Origin: Clostridiales bacterium
GTDB taxonomy: Bacteria; Bacillota; Clostridia; Oscillospirales; Oscillospiraceae
Assembly: GCA_004555205.1 (NCBI GenBank)
Contig: SFIY01000005.1
Coordinates: 1-64,000, forward strand
Length of the DNA stretch: 64,000 bases
Direction: 5' to 3'
The position numbers were made by a program, and so were the translations under genes. Below, in pieces: positions 48,244 to 57,459 of this stretch; the first letter of the stretch is position 1; each line of letters begins with the position of its first letter. A model generated the notes under the pieces. It did not search any database. It was not told the DNA's origin and saw only the letters and a list, made by a program, of their open reading frames with translations.

Positions 48244-48290
48244 CCAAACATACCAAACATTCGATATATTCCGAAAGAAAGGATGCGGAT

Positions 48291-49304
48291 ATGATGAGCA
48301 TTAAAGTTGGTATCAATGGATTTGGACGTATTGGCCGTATGGTACTGCGCTGCAGCCTGAACCATCCCGAAATTGAGATCGTGGGGATCAATGATTTGTG
48401 CCCCGCCGATTATCTGGCCTACATGCTGAAGTACGATACGATGCACGGCAAGTTTGCCGGGACCGTTTCCGCAGGTGAGAATTGTATCATTGTCAACGGG
48501 CGGGAGATCCCCATTTTTGCTGAACGCGACCCGGCCAATCTGCCTTGGGCAAAGGTGGGCGCTGAGTATGTCATTGAATCCACCGGTCTGTTCCTGACCA
48601 AGGAAAAGTCGCAGGGCCATATTGCCGCCGGTGCAAAGCATGTGGTCATGTCCGCCCCCTCCAAGGACGACACACCTATGTTTGTCATGGGCGTCAATCA
48701 GGACACTTACACCAGCGATATGCAGTTTGTTTCCAACGCAAGCTGTACCACCAACTGCCTGGCCCCCATTGCCAAGGTGCTCAATGATACCTTCGGTATT
48801 AAGGATGGCCTGATGACCACCGTGCACTCTACCACCGCCACGCAGAAGACCGTTGACGGTGTATCCATGAAGGACTGGCGCGGCGGCCGTGCCGCAGCCG
48901 GCAATATCATTCCCTCCTCCACCGGCGCAGCCAAAGCGGTGGGCAAGGTCATTCCCGCACTGAACGGCAAGCTGACCGGTATGTCCATGCGCGTGCCTAC
49001 GCTGGATGTATCCGTGGTGGACCTGACCGTGAATCTGGAAAAGCCTGCCAAGTATGAAGAAATCTGTGCTGCCATGAAGGCCGCTGCCGAGGGCGAGCTC
49101 AAGGGAATCCTGGATTATACGGACGAGGCTGTCGTATCCTCTGATTTCCTGGGCGATACCCATACCTCCATTTTTGATGCCAAGGCAGGCATTGCCCTGA
49201 CCGATACCTTTGTCAAGGTGGTCAGTTGGTATGATAACGAAATCGGTTACTCCGATAAAGTACTTTGTCTGATCGAGCACATGGCCTCTGTGGACCATCG
49301 CTGA
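48291..49304 (+). CDS. gap: Glyceraldehyde-3-phosphate dehydrogenase
   Basis: A 337-residue (or 336 from the second ATG) type I GAPDH. NAD-binding start KVGINGFGRIGRMVLR, catalytic SNASCTTNCLAP with Cys, and the C-terminal VSWYDNEIGYS. Two ATGs are adjacent; AAAGGATG lies before both. Single gene with its own consensus promoter; no pgk or tpi beside it. Confidence 0.97.
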   Translation: MMSIKVGINGFGRIGRMVLRCSLNHPEIEIVGINDLCPADYLAYMLKYDTMHGKFAGTVSAGENCIIVNGREIPIFAERDPANLPWAKVGAEYVIESTGLFLTKEKSQGHIAAGAKHVVMSAPSKDDTPMFVMGVNQDTYTSDMQFVSNASCTTNCLAPIAKVLNDTFGIKDGLMTTVHSTTATQKTVDGVSMKDWRGGRAAAGNIIPSSTGAAKAVGKVIPALNGKLTGMSMRVPTLDVSVVDLTVNLEKPAKYEEICAAMKAAAEGELKGILDYTDEAVVSSDFLGDTHTSIFDAKAGIALTDTFVKVVSWYDNEIGYSDKVLCLIEHMASVDHR

Positions 49305-49343
49305 TTGTTTGTCTCCTCATTTTTCTTCCATACTCATTTGCAC

Positions 49344-49379
49344 AGCAAAGCCGCCTTCTGTGCCGGAAGCGGCTTTGCT
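49344..49379. terminator. Terminator hairpin after gap
   Basis: AGCAAAGCCGC (49344-49354) pairs with GCGGCTTTGCT (49369-49379). The T-tract is broken (GTGCTTT). Confidence 0.75.
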
Positions 49380-49482
49380 GTGCTTTATGCAAACAATAGT
49401 GCACTGATCGGCGCAATACCACAGGCCGTTTGTTCCCTGGCAGCCTGAATTGGCATGAATTGTTTTGCAAATTAGATTTTAT

Positions 49483-49511
49483 TTGTAATTTCCGCACGCC
49501 AATGCTACAAT
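49483..49511 (+). promoter_or_regulatory. Promoter of recG
   Basis: TTGTAA (49483-49488), 17 bp, TACAAT (49506-49511). Confidence 0.78.
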
Positions 49512-49544
49512 GAAGTGTAGTATGTGAAAAAGGGGGTTGCGGTC

Positions 49545-51599
49545 ATGCCGGCCTTGCAAACGGATGTGCGCTATATCAAGGGTATCGGAGAAGCACGCGC
49601 CAAGGCGCTTAATAAATTGGGCATTTTTACCCTCCGCGATCTGATCTCCTACTTCCCCCGCACCTATGAAGACCGCACTCTCACCCGCCCCATTCGTGAG
49701 CTGATGTTGGGCGAACACGCCTGCGTTCGCGCCATGATCGCCGCCGAGCCTACGGCGCACCGTATTCGCGGCGGCAAGATGCTGGTAAAGGTACGCGCCG
49801 TGGACGACAGCGGCTCGATGGATGTGGTCTTTTTCAATCAGGAGTACCGCAAAAGCAGCCTCCATGCCGGTCAAACCTATATTTTTTACGGCAAAGTGGA
49901 GGGCGACCTGATTCGCCGTCAAATGGTCAACCCCATTTTGGAGCCGGAGGGACGGCAAATGCTCACCGGGCGCATTATGCCTGTCTATCCCCTGACCGCC
50001 GGGGTCAGCCAGTTGATTTTGAGCAAGACCGTGCGCCAGGGCTTGGACGCCTGCCGTGAATTGATGAGCGATGTATTGCCGGACGATGTTCGCCGCGCCC
50101 ACCGGCTTTGCTACGCCAATTACGCCTACGAAAATATCCATTTCCCCACTGCGCCCGAAGCACTGGAGGCGGCGCGCCGCCGCTTGTCGTTTGAAGAGTT
50201 GTTTTTGCTCACCTGCGGGCTGTCCATGCTCCGCCGGCGCCGCCGCGATGCGGCAGGCCCTGCCTGTCATGCGGTGGATCTGTCGGTTTTCTGTCAGGCG
50301 CTTCCCTTCCCCCTGACCGGTGCGCAAAAGCGGGCCATTGACGATGCCGTCGCCGACATGATCGGCGGGAAGCCTATGAATCGCCTGTGTCAGGGCGATG
50401 TGGGCAGCGGCAAAACCATGGTCGCCGCCGCCTGCGTATGGTTTGCCGCGCAAAACGGCTGGCAGTCGGCGCTGATGGCCCCTACCGAAATTCTGGCACG
50501 CCAGCACTATGAAAATTTGGCACCGCTGTTTGAGCGCTTCCATATCCGCTGCGCGCTTTTGACCGGCTCGGTGAGGGCTTCGGCGCGCCGCGAGATTTTA
50601 TCCGCTCTTCGCAGCGGCGAGATCGACCTGTGTATCGGTACCCATGCCCTGCTCACTGACGATGTAGCCTACTGCCGTCTGGGGCTTGTCATCACCGATG
50701 AGCAGCACCGCTTCGGCGTCAACCAACGCGCGCTGCTGTCGCAAAAGGCGGAAAACCCTCATATGCTGGTGCTCTCCGCCACACCCATTCCCCGCACGCT
50801 GGCGCTGGTCATCTACGGCGATTTGGATGTGTCGGTCATCAATGAGCTGCCGCCCGGCCGTCAAAAGGTGGATACCTTTTCGGTGGGCGAGGACTATCGC
50901 AGCCGCATCAACGCCTTTATCCGCAAGCAGGTCAGCCAGGGCCATCAGGTGTTTATCGTCTGTCCGCTGGTGGGTGATGACGATACCGTCCCCGATGAGC
51001 GCAAGGCGGTCACGGCCTATGCCGGGAAGCTGCAGGAGGAAACCTTCCCTGATCTGCGCGTCAGCGTCCTGCACGGCAAGATGAAGGCCAAGGAAAAGGA
51101 GTCCGTCATGGCCGCCTTCGCCGCAGGCGAGAGCGACATTCTCGTTTCCACCACGGTAATCGAGGTGGGCGTGGATGTGCCCAATGCCAATACGATGGTG
51201 GTGGAAAACGCCGACCGTTTCGGCCTCTCCCAGCTTCACCAGCTCCGCGGCCGTGTGGGCCGCGGCAGCGCCAAGTCCTATTGCATCCTGCTTTCCGACA
51301 CGCAAAATGAGGAAACCCGCCGCCGCTTAAAGGTGATGACCCAGACCAATGACGGCTTCAAAATATCGGAGGAAGACCTGCGTCTGCGCGGGCCCGGCGA
51401 CTTTTTCGGCGCACGGCAGCACGGTCTGCCTGCCTTGAAAATTGCCGATCTGAGCTGCGATATGCGGCTTTTGGACGAGGCGCAGCAGGCCGCCAGAGAG
51501 CTGATGTCCGTTGACCCGGAGCTGTCCCTGCCCGAACACCGCGCCTTGCGCGAGCGGATTGAGGAATTGTTCGCACTCCATGCCGACAGTCTGAATTAA
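49545..51599 (+). CDS. recG: ATP-dependent DNA helicase RecG
   Basis: A 684-residue branch-migrating helicase that works on stalled forks. Wedge/OB domain at the N-terminus (YFPRTYEDRT), Walker A GDVGSGKTMVAA, DEQH box VITDEQHRFGV, motif VI QLRGRVGRG, and the final RecG wedge-clamp region (LRLRGPGDFFGARQHG). AGGGGG is 9 bases before ATG 49545; a GTG 21 bases upstream is less likely. Confidence 0.97.
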   Translation: MPALQTDVRYIKGIGEARAKALNKLGIFTLRDLISYFPRTYEDRTLTRPIRELMLGEHACVRAMIAAEPTAHRIRGGKMLVKVRAVDDSGSMDVVFFNQEYRKSSLHAGQTYIFYGKVEGDLIRRQMVNPILEPEGRQMLTGRIMPVYPLTAGVSQLILSKTVRQGLDACRELMSDVLPDDVRRAHRLCYANYAYENIHFPTAPEALEAARRRLSFEELFLLTCGLSMLRRRRRDAAGPACHAVDLSVFCQALPFPLTGAQKRAIDDAVADMIGGKPMNRLCQGDVGSGKTMVAAACVWFAAQNGWQSALMAPTEILARQHYENLAPLFERFHIRCALLTGSVRASARREILSALRSGEIDLCIGTHALLTDDVAYCRLGLVITDEQHRFGVNQRALLSQKAENPHMLVLSATPIPRTLALVIYGDLDVSVINELPPGRQKVDTFSVGEDYRSRINAFIRKQVSQGHQVFIVCPLVGDDDTVPDERKAVTAYAGKLQEETFPDLRVSVLHGKMKAKEKESVMAAFAAGESDILVSTTVIEVGVDVPNANTMVVENADRFGLSQLHQLRGRVGRGSAKSYCILLSDTQNEETRRRLKVMTQTNDGFKISEEDLRLRGPGDFFGARQHGLPALKIADLSCDMRLLDEAQQAARELMSVDPELSLPEHRALRERIEELFALHADSLN

Positions 51600-51617
51600 A
51601 CGGAAGCACAACGTATA

Positions 51618-51646
51618 AGTGCCGGAGCATTCGCTCCGGCACTTTC
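51618..51646. terminator. Bidirectional terminator between recG and nudC
   Basis: AAGTGCCGGAGC (51618-51629) pairs with GCTCCGGCACTT (51633-51644), then TCTT. Confidence 0.9.
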
Positions 51647-51673
51647 TTCATTCATGTTTCTCCCTTGGTCGCT

Positions 51674-52519
51674 CTATTCCATTCCCAGTCGAAATCGCTC
51701 CATCATCTCTGCCGTCAGGCTGATGTCGTTTTCCCGCGGCACGATCTCGTCGCGGCGCAGCCACACGCCCTCGCACAGCTCGTTGCGATCCAATGTAACA
51801 TCTGCTTCGCCGTCCAGCTCGCAGTAGAAGCCCACCAGCATGGCGTCGGTAAAGGCCCAGGGCTGATTTTTGTAGTAGCGCAGGTTCTTTACCCGCAGCC
51901 CTACTTCCTCCATGACCTCCCGGTGCACGGTGTCCTCTAAGGTTTCACCGATCTCCACAAATCCGGCAATCAATGCCCAGCCGTTGTAGGGTCGGTTGGC
52001 ATAGCGTGTCGCCAGCAGCCTCTCGCCGTCCCTCACCGCCACGATCACCGCCGGGCAAATCTTCGGATACTCTGTCAGGCCGCACGCAGGGCAAACGATC
52101 GCCCGCTCCGTCCGGCTGTGCTCCGTTTTCGCGCCGCACCGTCCGCAATAGGCGCGACATTCATACCACCGCCTTAGCTGCTCGCCGGTAACGGCGGCAA
52201 AGGCCACCTCCATCGGCCGCACCGCACGCAAGCTGCGCATGGATACATATTCCCATGAGGTATCGGGCAGGTCTTCCTCGCTCATCTCCGTGTGCGCGGT
52301 AAAGCATCCCACGCCGTCAAGGGCGAACACATGGCAGGCCGCTTCGCCGTCCGGCCGCCACTGTGCCGGAAAATCGCCGAAGCGCGGCAGTGCATAGCTG
52401 GCTTCCTCCCGGCGCAGCAGCACCTTGCCCGCCCGGTAACACAGGGCAATATCCTGCGCCGTTGCCTTTTGCCGGGAATAGCTTCTGTCAAACTGATGGT
52501 TTCCGATGTCCTGAATCAT
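51674..52519 (-). CDS. nudC: NAD(+) diphosphatase / Nudix hydrolase, NudC type
   Basis: A 281-residue NudC-like enzyme. Zinc ribbon CGRCG and CPACG at about 125-150, then EYPKICPAVIVAV, Nudix box GFVEIGETLEDTVHREVMEE, and NQPWAF (SQPWPFP in E. coli). Known members split NAD(H) and remove the NAD cap from RNA. I start at ATG 52519 after GAGGCG; the open frame upstream is a reverse of uvrC. It diverges from uvrC. Confidence 0.92.
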   Translation of the reverse strand: MIQDIGNHQFDRSYSRQKATAQDIALCYRAGKVLLRREEASYALPRFGDFPAQWRPDGEAACHVFALDGVGCFTAHTEMSEEDLPDTSWEYVSMRSLRAVRPMEVAFAAVTGEQLRRWYECRAYCGRCGAKTEHSRTERAIVCPACGLTEYPKICPAVIVAVRDGERLLATRYANRPYNGWALIAGFVEIGETLEDTVHREVMEEVGLRVKNLRYYKNQPWAFTDAMLVGFYCELDGEADVTLDRNELCEGVWLRRDEIVPRENDISLTAEMMERFRLGME

Positions 52520-52550
52520 AGCGCGCCTCGATTCGTGCATAATTATTTTT

Positions 52551-52578
52551 ATTATATCCTGATTCTTGCAAAATACAA
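52551..52578 (-). promoter_or_regulatory. Promoter of nudC
   Basis: TTGTAT (52578-52573), 16 bp, TATAAT (52556-52551). Confidence 0.7.
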
Positions 52579-52654
52579 TAGCGCAATTTTTCGTCTTTTC
52601 TTTTCTGTTTCGCCATGCTACAATACTTTCAAATACCGAAGGGAGGTGTCGGGC

Positions 52655-54493
52655 ATGACAAGGGATGAGCTGCGTCAGAAAGCCAATGATCTGCCGCTGC
52701 AGCCGGGTGTCTATCTGATGATGGATAAAACCGGCAGGGTCATCTATGTGGGCAAGGCGAAAAAACTGAAAAACCGTGTCAGCCAGTACTTCCAAAGCGG
52801 CGCAGGCCATAATGAAAAGACCCGTACCATGGTCTCGCAGGTGGATCATTTCGATACCATCTTTGTCCGCACGGAGTTTGAGGCGCTGATTCTGGAAAAC
52901 TCCCTTATCAAGCACCATCAGCCGCGATATAATATTCTGCTGAAAGACGATAAGGGCTATCCCTTTATCCGTCTGAACACCGGTGCCCCCTACCCTCGCT
53001 TTACGCTGGTCAGCAAGGCAGCGGACGACGGCGCCAGGTATTTCGGCCCCTTCGGCGGCCGTCGGGAAACGCGGCTGGCCATTGACGCGGTATGCAGCGC
53101 CCTGAAGCTGCCCACCTGCCATCGGCAGTTCCCCCGCGACATCGGCAAAGACCGTCCGTGCCTGAACCACCACATCGGCCGCTGTGACGGGTTCTGTCTG
53201 CCTGACGGCCCCACGCAGGCGGAGTATCGCCGCCGCATGGAGCAGGCCGTCCGTATTTTCAGCGGCCATTACCGTCAGCTCACTGCCGAATGGCAGCAGG
53301 AGATGGCGCAGGCCGCCGAGGATTTGCAGTTTGAAAAGGCCGCCGCCCTGCGTGACCGCATCCGCGCCGTTTCGGTGCTGGGCAAGCAGCAGCAGGTCAT
53401 TGCCGGTGTGTGCGCCGATACGGATATTTGGGGCATTTATGCCGGCGAGGTGCGCTGCGGCGCAGCGGTACTGCATATTGAGGCGGGTAATCTCTTAGGC
53501 CGTGAAACGGAGGTCTTTCCTGCCGCCGCAGACGAGGGAGAGTCGGATATTCTCGCGGCGGTACTGAGCCAATACTATCTGGATAAACAGGTTCTTCCTT
53601 CGGAAATCGTTGTGCCTGCCTCCTGGGAGGATTGTGATACCTTTGCCGCGCTGCTCAGCCGGCGCTGCGGCCATAAGGTAAGCGTGCGCGTTCCACAGCG
53701 CGGTGAGCGCATGGAGCTTCTGCGTCTGGCCGGGCGCAATGCCCGCGAGGAGGTAGAGCGCATGACCACCGACTGTGAGCGCACCAACAAAACATTGGAA
53801 CAACTGGGCGCATTGGCCGGTTTACCCGAAGCGCCACGCCGCATGGAGGCCTATGATATTTCCCATACCGGCAGCGATGATATGGTGGCCTCCATGGTGG
53901 TCTTTGCAGACGGCAAGCCGCTCAAGCGCGACTATCGCCGCTTCCAGATCAAAACACTGACCGCACCGGATGACTATGCGGCCATGCGCGAGGTGCTGAT
54001 GCGGCGCTTCCGCCGCTATTTGGACGGCGATGAGAAATTCAAAGAGCGCCCCGATCTGCTGCTGATTGACGGCGGCGAAATGCATGCCCGTACAGCGCGG
54101 GAAGCGCTGTGGCAGTTGGGCTTGACCGACATTCCCATCCTCGGCATGGTCAAGGATGACCGTCACCGCACCCGCGCCCTGATGACGCCCGACGGCAGCG
54201 AGCTGGGTATTCAGCAAAGCCCCTCCCTGTTCGCCCTGATCGGACGGGTACAGGAGGAAGTCCACCGCTTCGCCATCACCTATCACCATGAAAAGCACAC
54301 CAAGAGCGCCTATCGCTCCAAGCTGGACGGCATTCCGGGCGTGGGCGAAAAGCGCAAAGCCGCACTTTTGAAGCATTTTAAGAGCATCAAGGCCATTGAA
54401 CAGGCTGACCCGTCAGCATTGGAGGCCGTCTTGCCCCACGCTGCCGCTCAGGCGGTTTACCGCCACTTCCACAAGGACGACGCCTCGCAATGA
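52655..54493 (+). CDS. uvrC: Excinuclease ABC subunit C
   Basis: A 612-residue UvrC. GIY-YIG domain (PGVYLMMDKTGRVIYVGKAK), Cys cluster (CLNHHIGRCDGFC), UVR motif (EDLQFEKAAALRDRI), the RNase H-like nuclease (RMEAYDISHTGSDDMVAS; LLIDGGEMHA) and a helix-hairpin-helix end (LDGIPGVGEKRKAALL). GGGAGGTG precedes ATG 52655; a TACAAT box lies at 52619-52624. It makes both cuts in nucleotide excision repair. Confidence 0.97.
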   Translation: MTRDELRQKANDLPLQPGVYLMMDKTGRVIYVGKAKKLKNRVSQYFQSGAGHNEKTRTMVSQVDHFDTIFVRTEFEALILENSLIKHHQPRYNILLKDDKGYPFIRLNTGAPYPRFTLVSKAADDGARYFGPFGGRRETRLAIDAVCSALKLPTCHRQFPRDIGKDRPCLNHHIGRCDGFCLPDGPTQAEYRRRMEQAVRIFSGHYRQLTAEWQQEMAQAAEDLQFEKAAALRDRIRAVSVLGKQQQVIAGVCADTDIWGIYAGEVRCGAAVLHIEAGNLLGRETEVFPAAADEGESDILAAVLSQYYLDKQVLPSEIVVPASWEDCDTFAALLSRRCGHKVSVRVPQRGERMELLRLAGRNAREEVERMTTDCERTNKTLEQLGALAGLPEAPRRMEAYDISHTGSDDMVASMVVFADGKPLKRDYRRFQIKTLTAPDDYAAMREVLMRRFRRYLDGDEKFKERPDLLLIDGGEMHARTAREALWQLGLTDIPILGMVKDDRHRTRALMTPDGSELGIQQSPSLFALIGRVQEEVHRFAITYHHEKHTKSAYRSKLDGIPGVGEKRKAALLKHFKSIKAIEQADPSALEAVLPHAAAQAVYRHFHKDDASQ

Positions 54494-54599
54494 CTGTTTG
54501 CGATGATCGGCGGATCGGCCCGCTCCTGAACGCTCCGGCCCCAGCGCCGCGCGGCGGCTGATGATTGACGCAAAAGGCGGACTGCCAATAAAAAAGCTA

Positions 54600-54632
54600 A
54601 AAAAGCGACGGACGAAAGTCCGTCGCTTTTTT
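54600..54632. terminator. Bidirectional terminator between uvrC and ptsH
   Basis: AAAAAGCGACGGAC (54600-54613) pairs with GTCCGTCGCTTTTTT (54618-54632) around GAAA. Confidence 0.93.
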
Positions 54633-54642
54633 ATTGTATCAA

Positions 54643-54906
54643 TTATTCGCCGAAATTGTTCTCCACCAGAGTGCTCAGGGATTCCACGGCGGCCTGTTCG
54701 TCACTGCCGTCGGCGATCAGGGTAATGGTCGTTCCCTGCATGATGCCCAAGGACAAAACACCCAGCAGGCTCTTGGCATTCACACGGCGTTCTTCCTTCT
54801 CCACCCAAATGCCGCTTTTGAACTCATTGGCCTTCTGAATGAAATAAGTAGCAGGTCTTGCGTGCAGACCAACCTCATTTTTAATGGTCAGTTCCTTTGT
54901 AAACAT
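54643..54906 (-). CDS. ptsH: Phosphocarrier protein HPr
   Basis: An 87-residue HPr. His15 in GLHARPAT takes phosphate from PEP/enzyme I; Ser46 in NAKSLLGVLSLG is the HPr-kinase site used for catabolite control in Firmicutes. Both are present, so this is HPr and not Crh. AAGGAG precedes ATG 54906. It is a single gene; no ptsI is beside it. Confidence 0.95.
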   Translation of the reverse strand: MFTKELTIKNEVGLHARPATYFIQKANEFKSGIWVEKEERRVNAKSLLGVLSLGIMQGTTITLIADGSDEQAAVESLSTLVENNFGE

Positions 54907-54967
54907 CAAACAGCACTCCTTCGTATGCAGCAATTTTTGATGAAAAGCGCTATGCTCTATAATACTT

Positions 54968-54995
54968 ATTATATCGGATTATCAAAAGATTGCAA
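54968..54995 (-). promoter_or_regulatory. Promoter of ptsH
   Basis: TTGCAA (54995-54990), 16 bp, TATAAT (54973-54968). Confidence 0.82.
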
Positions 54996-55043
54996 TGGAG
55001 ATTCCCACAAATTTTTTGCAGATTGTCACTTAATTATCAACCC

Positions 55044-55065
55044 TTTTTGTCACTTATGACAAAAA
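55044..55065. repeat. AT-rich inverted repeat after mutS2
   Basis: TTTTTGTCA (55044-55052) and TGACAAAAA (55057-55065) just past the mutS2 stop. It is GC-poor for a terminator, but it is the only hairpin at the end of the long yqfC-mutS2 operon. Confidence 0.5.
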
Positions 55066-55069
55066 TAAA

Positions 55070-57451
55070 TTATTTTAATTCCACCACGGTCACGCCGGCT
55101 TCGCCCTCACCGTAGCGTCCCAGGCGGAAGCTCTTGACGGCGCGGTTGCGCTTGAGCATTTCGTGCACCGCCTTGCGCAGAGCGCCGGTGCCCTTTCCGT
55201 GGATGATCGTCACCGTGCCCAATTTCGCCATGACAGCGGCGTCGATATAATTCTCCACCACGCTCTCGGCTTCTAAGGTTTCAAGGCCGCGGATATCCAG
55301 CTCCGATGCGGCGCGGGCGGCCAACACCACCTTGGGGCTTGCCACCGGCGCAGGCTTTTGCGTCTTTTTCGGTGCTCCCTCCATCAGGCGCACCTGTGAA
55401 GCCTTGGTGGTCATTTTCATCTTACCGGCCTGCAGCAAAAGTGTGCCGTCGTCATTCACATGCAGCACCGTGGCGCCCATCTTCACGCCGGGCAGCTCCA
55501 CCATATCACCTGCCGCAATGGGACGGCTGGGCGCAAAGGACGGCTCGGCTGTTTCCTCGCGGACATGAAGTGCCTGCTCCGCCTCCTTGAGCTGATGACG
55601 CACAGCGGCGCGGGCATCGTTCATCGCCTGCGCATTTGCCTGCTTCTGCTGTTTCTTCCGCAGTTCCTCCAGCTCGGCAAAAATCTGATCCGCCCGCTGC
55701 TGCGCCTCGCGGACAATGCGCTTGGCTTCCGCCTCACCCTTGCTGCGGGCATTCTCCTTGGCCCGTTCCATCTGTTCGCGGAAGGTGCGGGCCTTGCGGG
55801 CGTCCTCCTCCCGGCTGCGCCACAGGCGTTCGGCTTCATTCTGCGCCTTTTCCAAGCGCTGGCGCTTTTCCTCCAACTGTGCCAGCACATCCTCAAAGCG
55901 GACCGATTCGCTGTCCATCTGCGCCTTGGCGTCCTCAATAATGCGCTCGTCCAACCCCAAACGGCGGGAAATCGCAAAGGCATTGGACTTGCCGGGAATA
56001 CCGATCAGCAAGCGGTAGGTAGGACGCAGCGTGGCCACATCGAACTCGCAGGAGGCATTCTCCACCCCTGCCGTGGTCATGGCAAAGGTTTTCAGCTCCG
56101 CATAATGGGTGGTTGCTGCCGTCAAGGCGCCCTTGCTGCGGGCATTTTGGATAATGGCGATGGCCAGCGCCGCGCCCTCCACCGGGTCTGTGCCGGCGCC
56201 CAGCTCGTCGAATAAAAGCAGGCTCTTTTCATCGGCCTGACGCAGAATCTCTACCGTGTTGGCCATATGCGCCGAGAAGGTGGACAGGCTCTGCTCAATG
56301 CTCTGCTCATCGCCCACATCCGCCAGCACGCGTTCGAACACACGCACGGCACTGCCGTCATCGGCGGGGATGTGCAGGCCGCACTGGGCCATCAGGCTCA
56401 AAAGGCCCAGTGTTTTCAGCGTGACCGTCTTGCCGCCGGTGTTGGGGCCGGTAATGACCAGCGTGTCAAACTGCTCGCCTAACCCCACGCTGATGGGCAC
56501 AGCCTTGGACTGGTCCAGCAGCGGATGGCGGGCACGGCGCAGCGTGATACCGCCGCGCTTACGCACCTCCGGACGGCTGGCATTCAGGTGGAAACTCAGT
56601 TGTGCGCGGGCAAAAATCACATCAAGGTGCACTAAATTGTCATAATCCGACAATATATTGTTCATTTGCGCGGCACACTCGCCGGAAAGGACACGCAGAA
56701 TCCGGTCGATCTCTTTTTCCTCGCGGGACTGCAGCTCGCGCAATTCGTTGTTGGCCTGCACCACGCCCATAGGCTCCACAAACAGCGTCGCGCCGGAGGA
56801 GGAAATATCGTGCACCAGGCCGGGCAGACTGCCCTTACATTCCGCCTTCACCGGTACCACAAAGCGCCCGTCGCGCTGGGTAATCAGCGCCTCCTGCAGC
56901 ACCTTGGCATAGGACGGCGAGGAGATGATGCGCTGCAGGATTTGGCGTCCCTTGGACGCCGCCTGCCGCATTTTGCGGCGGATGTCCGCCAGCTCGGGGC
57001 TGGCTGTGTCGGCAATAGACTCCTCGTCGAGTATGACGGAGTGGATACGTTCCTCCAAATATTTGTTGGTATGCAGGGCGGAGAAAATATGGTCAATGAC
57101 CGTAGCCTCGCCCTGCCGCTCCTCATCATATTCCGCCACACGGCGGCTGGCTGTCAGCACACCGGCAATGTCCAGCAGCTCACGGGTGTTGAGCATGCCG
57201 CCATGGTCGGCACGCGTCAGCGGCGCGGACACATCCTTGACACCGGCAAAGGGCGGACTGCCGTGCAGGCCCAGCCTTGCCTTGGCCGCATCGGTTTCGT
57301 CCAGCAACCGCAGCACCTCCTCCGCCTCGGTGGCCGGCTTGAGATGCAGGCATTTTGCCTTGGCCGCATCGCTGACGGCAAAACGCGCCAACATGTCCAG
57401 CACGGCAGGAAGTTCCAGCGTGCGAATTGATTTTTCAAACAGTTCACTCAT
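55070..57451 (-). CDS. mutS2: Endonuclease MutS2 (Smr-domain MutS paralogue)
   Basis: A 793-residue MutS2. ATPase core with Walker A ITGPNTGGKTVTLKT and Walker B FDELGAGTDPVEG, a long Lys/Glu/Arg-rich coiled coil at about 515-630, a KOW-like beta domain and a C-terminal Smr nuclease domain (LDIRGLETLEAE; IIHGKGTGALRKAVHE). It acts in recombination control and, in Bacillus, in rescue of collided ribosomes. No mismatch-binding domain I. Last gene of the operon; start at ATG 57451, 8 bp after recO; a TTG at 57463 would overlap it. Confidence 0.95.
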   Translation of the reverse strand: MSELFEKSIRTLELPAVLDMLARFAVSDAAKAKCLHLKPATEAEEVLRLLDETDAAKARLGLHGSPPFAGVKDVSAPLTRADHGGMLNTRELLDIAGVLTASRRVAEYDEERQGEATVIDHIFSALHTNKYLEERIHSVILDEESIADTASPELADIRRKMRQAASKGRQILQRIISSPSYAKVLQEALITQRDGRFVVPVKAECKGSLPGLVHDISSSGATLFVEPMGVVQANNELRELQSREEKEIDRILRVLSGECAAQMNNILSDYDNLVHLDVIFARAQLSFHLNASRPEVRKRGGITLRRARHPLLDQSKAVPISVGLGEQFDTLVITGPNTGGKTVTLKTLGLLSLMAQCGLHIPADDGSAVRVFERVLADVGDEQSIEQSLSTFSAHMANTVEILRQADEKSLLLFDELGAGTDPVEGAALAIAIIQNARSKGALTAATTHYAELKTFAMTTAGVENASCEFDVATLRPTYRLLIGIPGKSNAFAISRRLGLDERIIEDAKAQMDSESVRFEDVLAQLEEKRQRLEKAQNEAERLWRSREEDARKARTFREQMERAKENARSKGEAEAKRIVREAQQRADQIFAELEELRKKQQKQANAQAMNDARAAVRHQLKEAEQALHVREETAEPSFAPSRPIAAGDMVELPGVKMGATVLHVNDDGTLLLQAGKMKMTTKASQVRLMEGAPKKTQKPAPVASPKVVLAARAASELDIRGLETLEAESVVENYIDAAVMAKLGTVTIIHGKGTGALRKAVHEMLKRNRAVKSFRLGRYGEGEAGVTVVELK

Positions 57452-57459
57452 ATATGTAG

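Noticed and set aside
19659..49379. Shared GCAAAGCCGC stem in the hairpins at 19659 and 49345 as a repeat family
   Set aside because: Only the stem bases agree; loops and flanks differ, and both act as plain terminators.
52520..53476. N-terminal extension of nudC over 300 residues
   Set aside because: It is antisense to uvrC, and the enzyme is complete from 52519.
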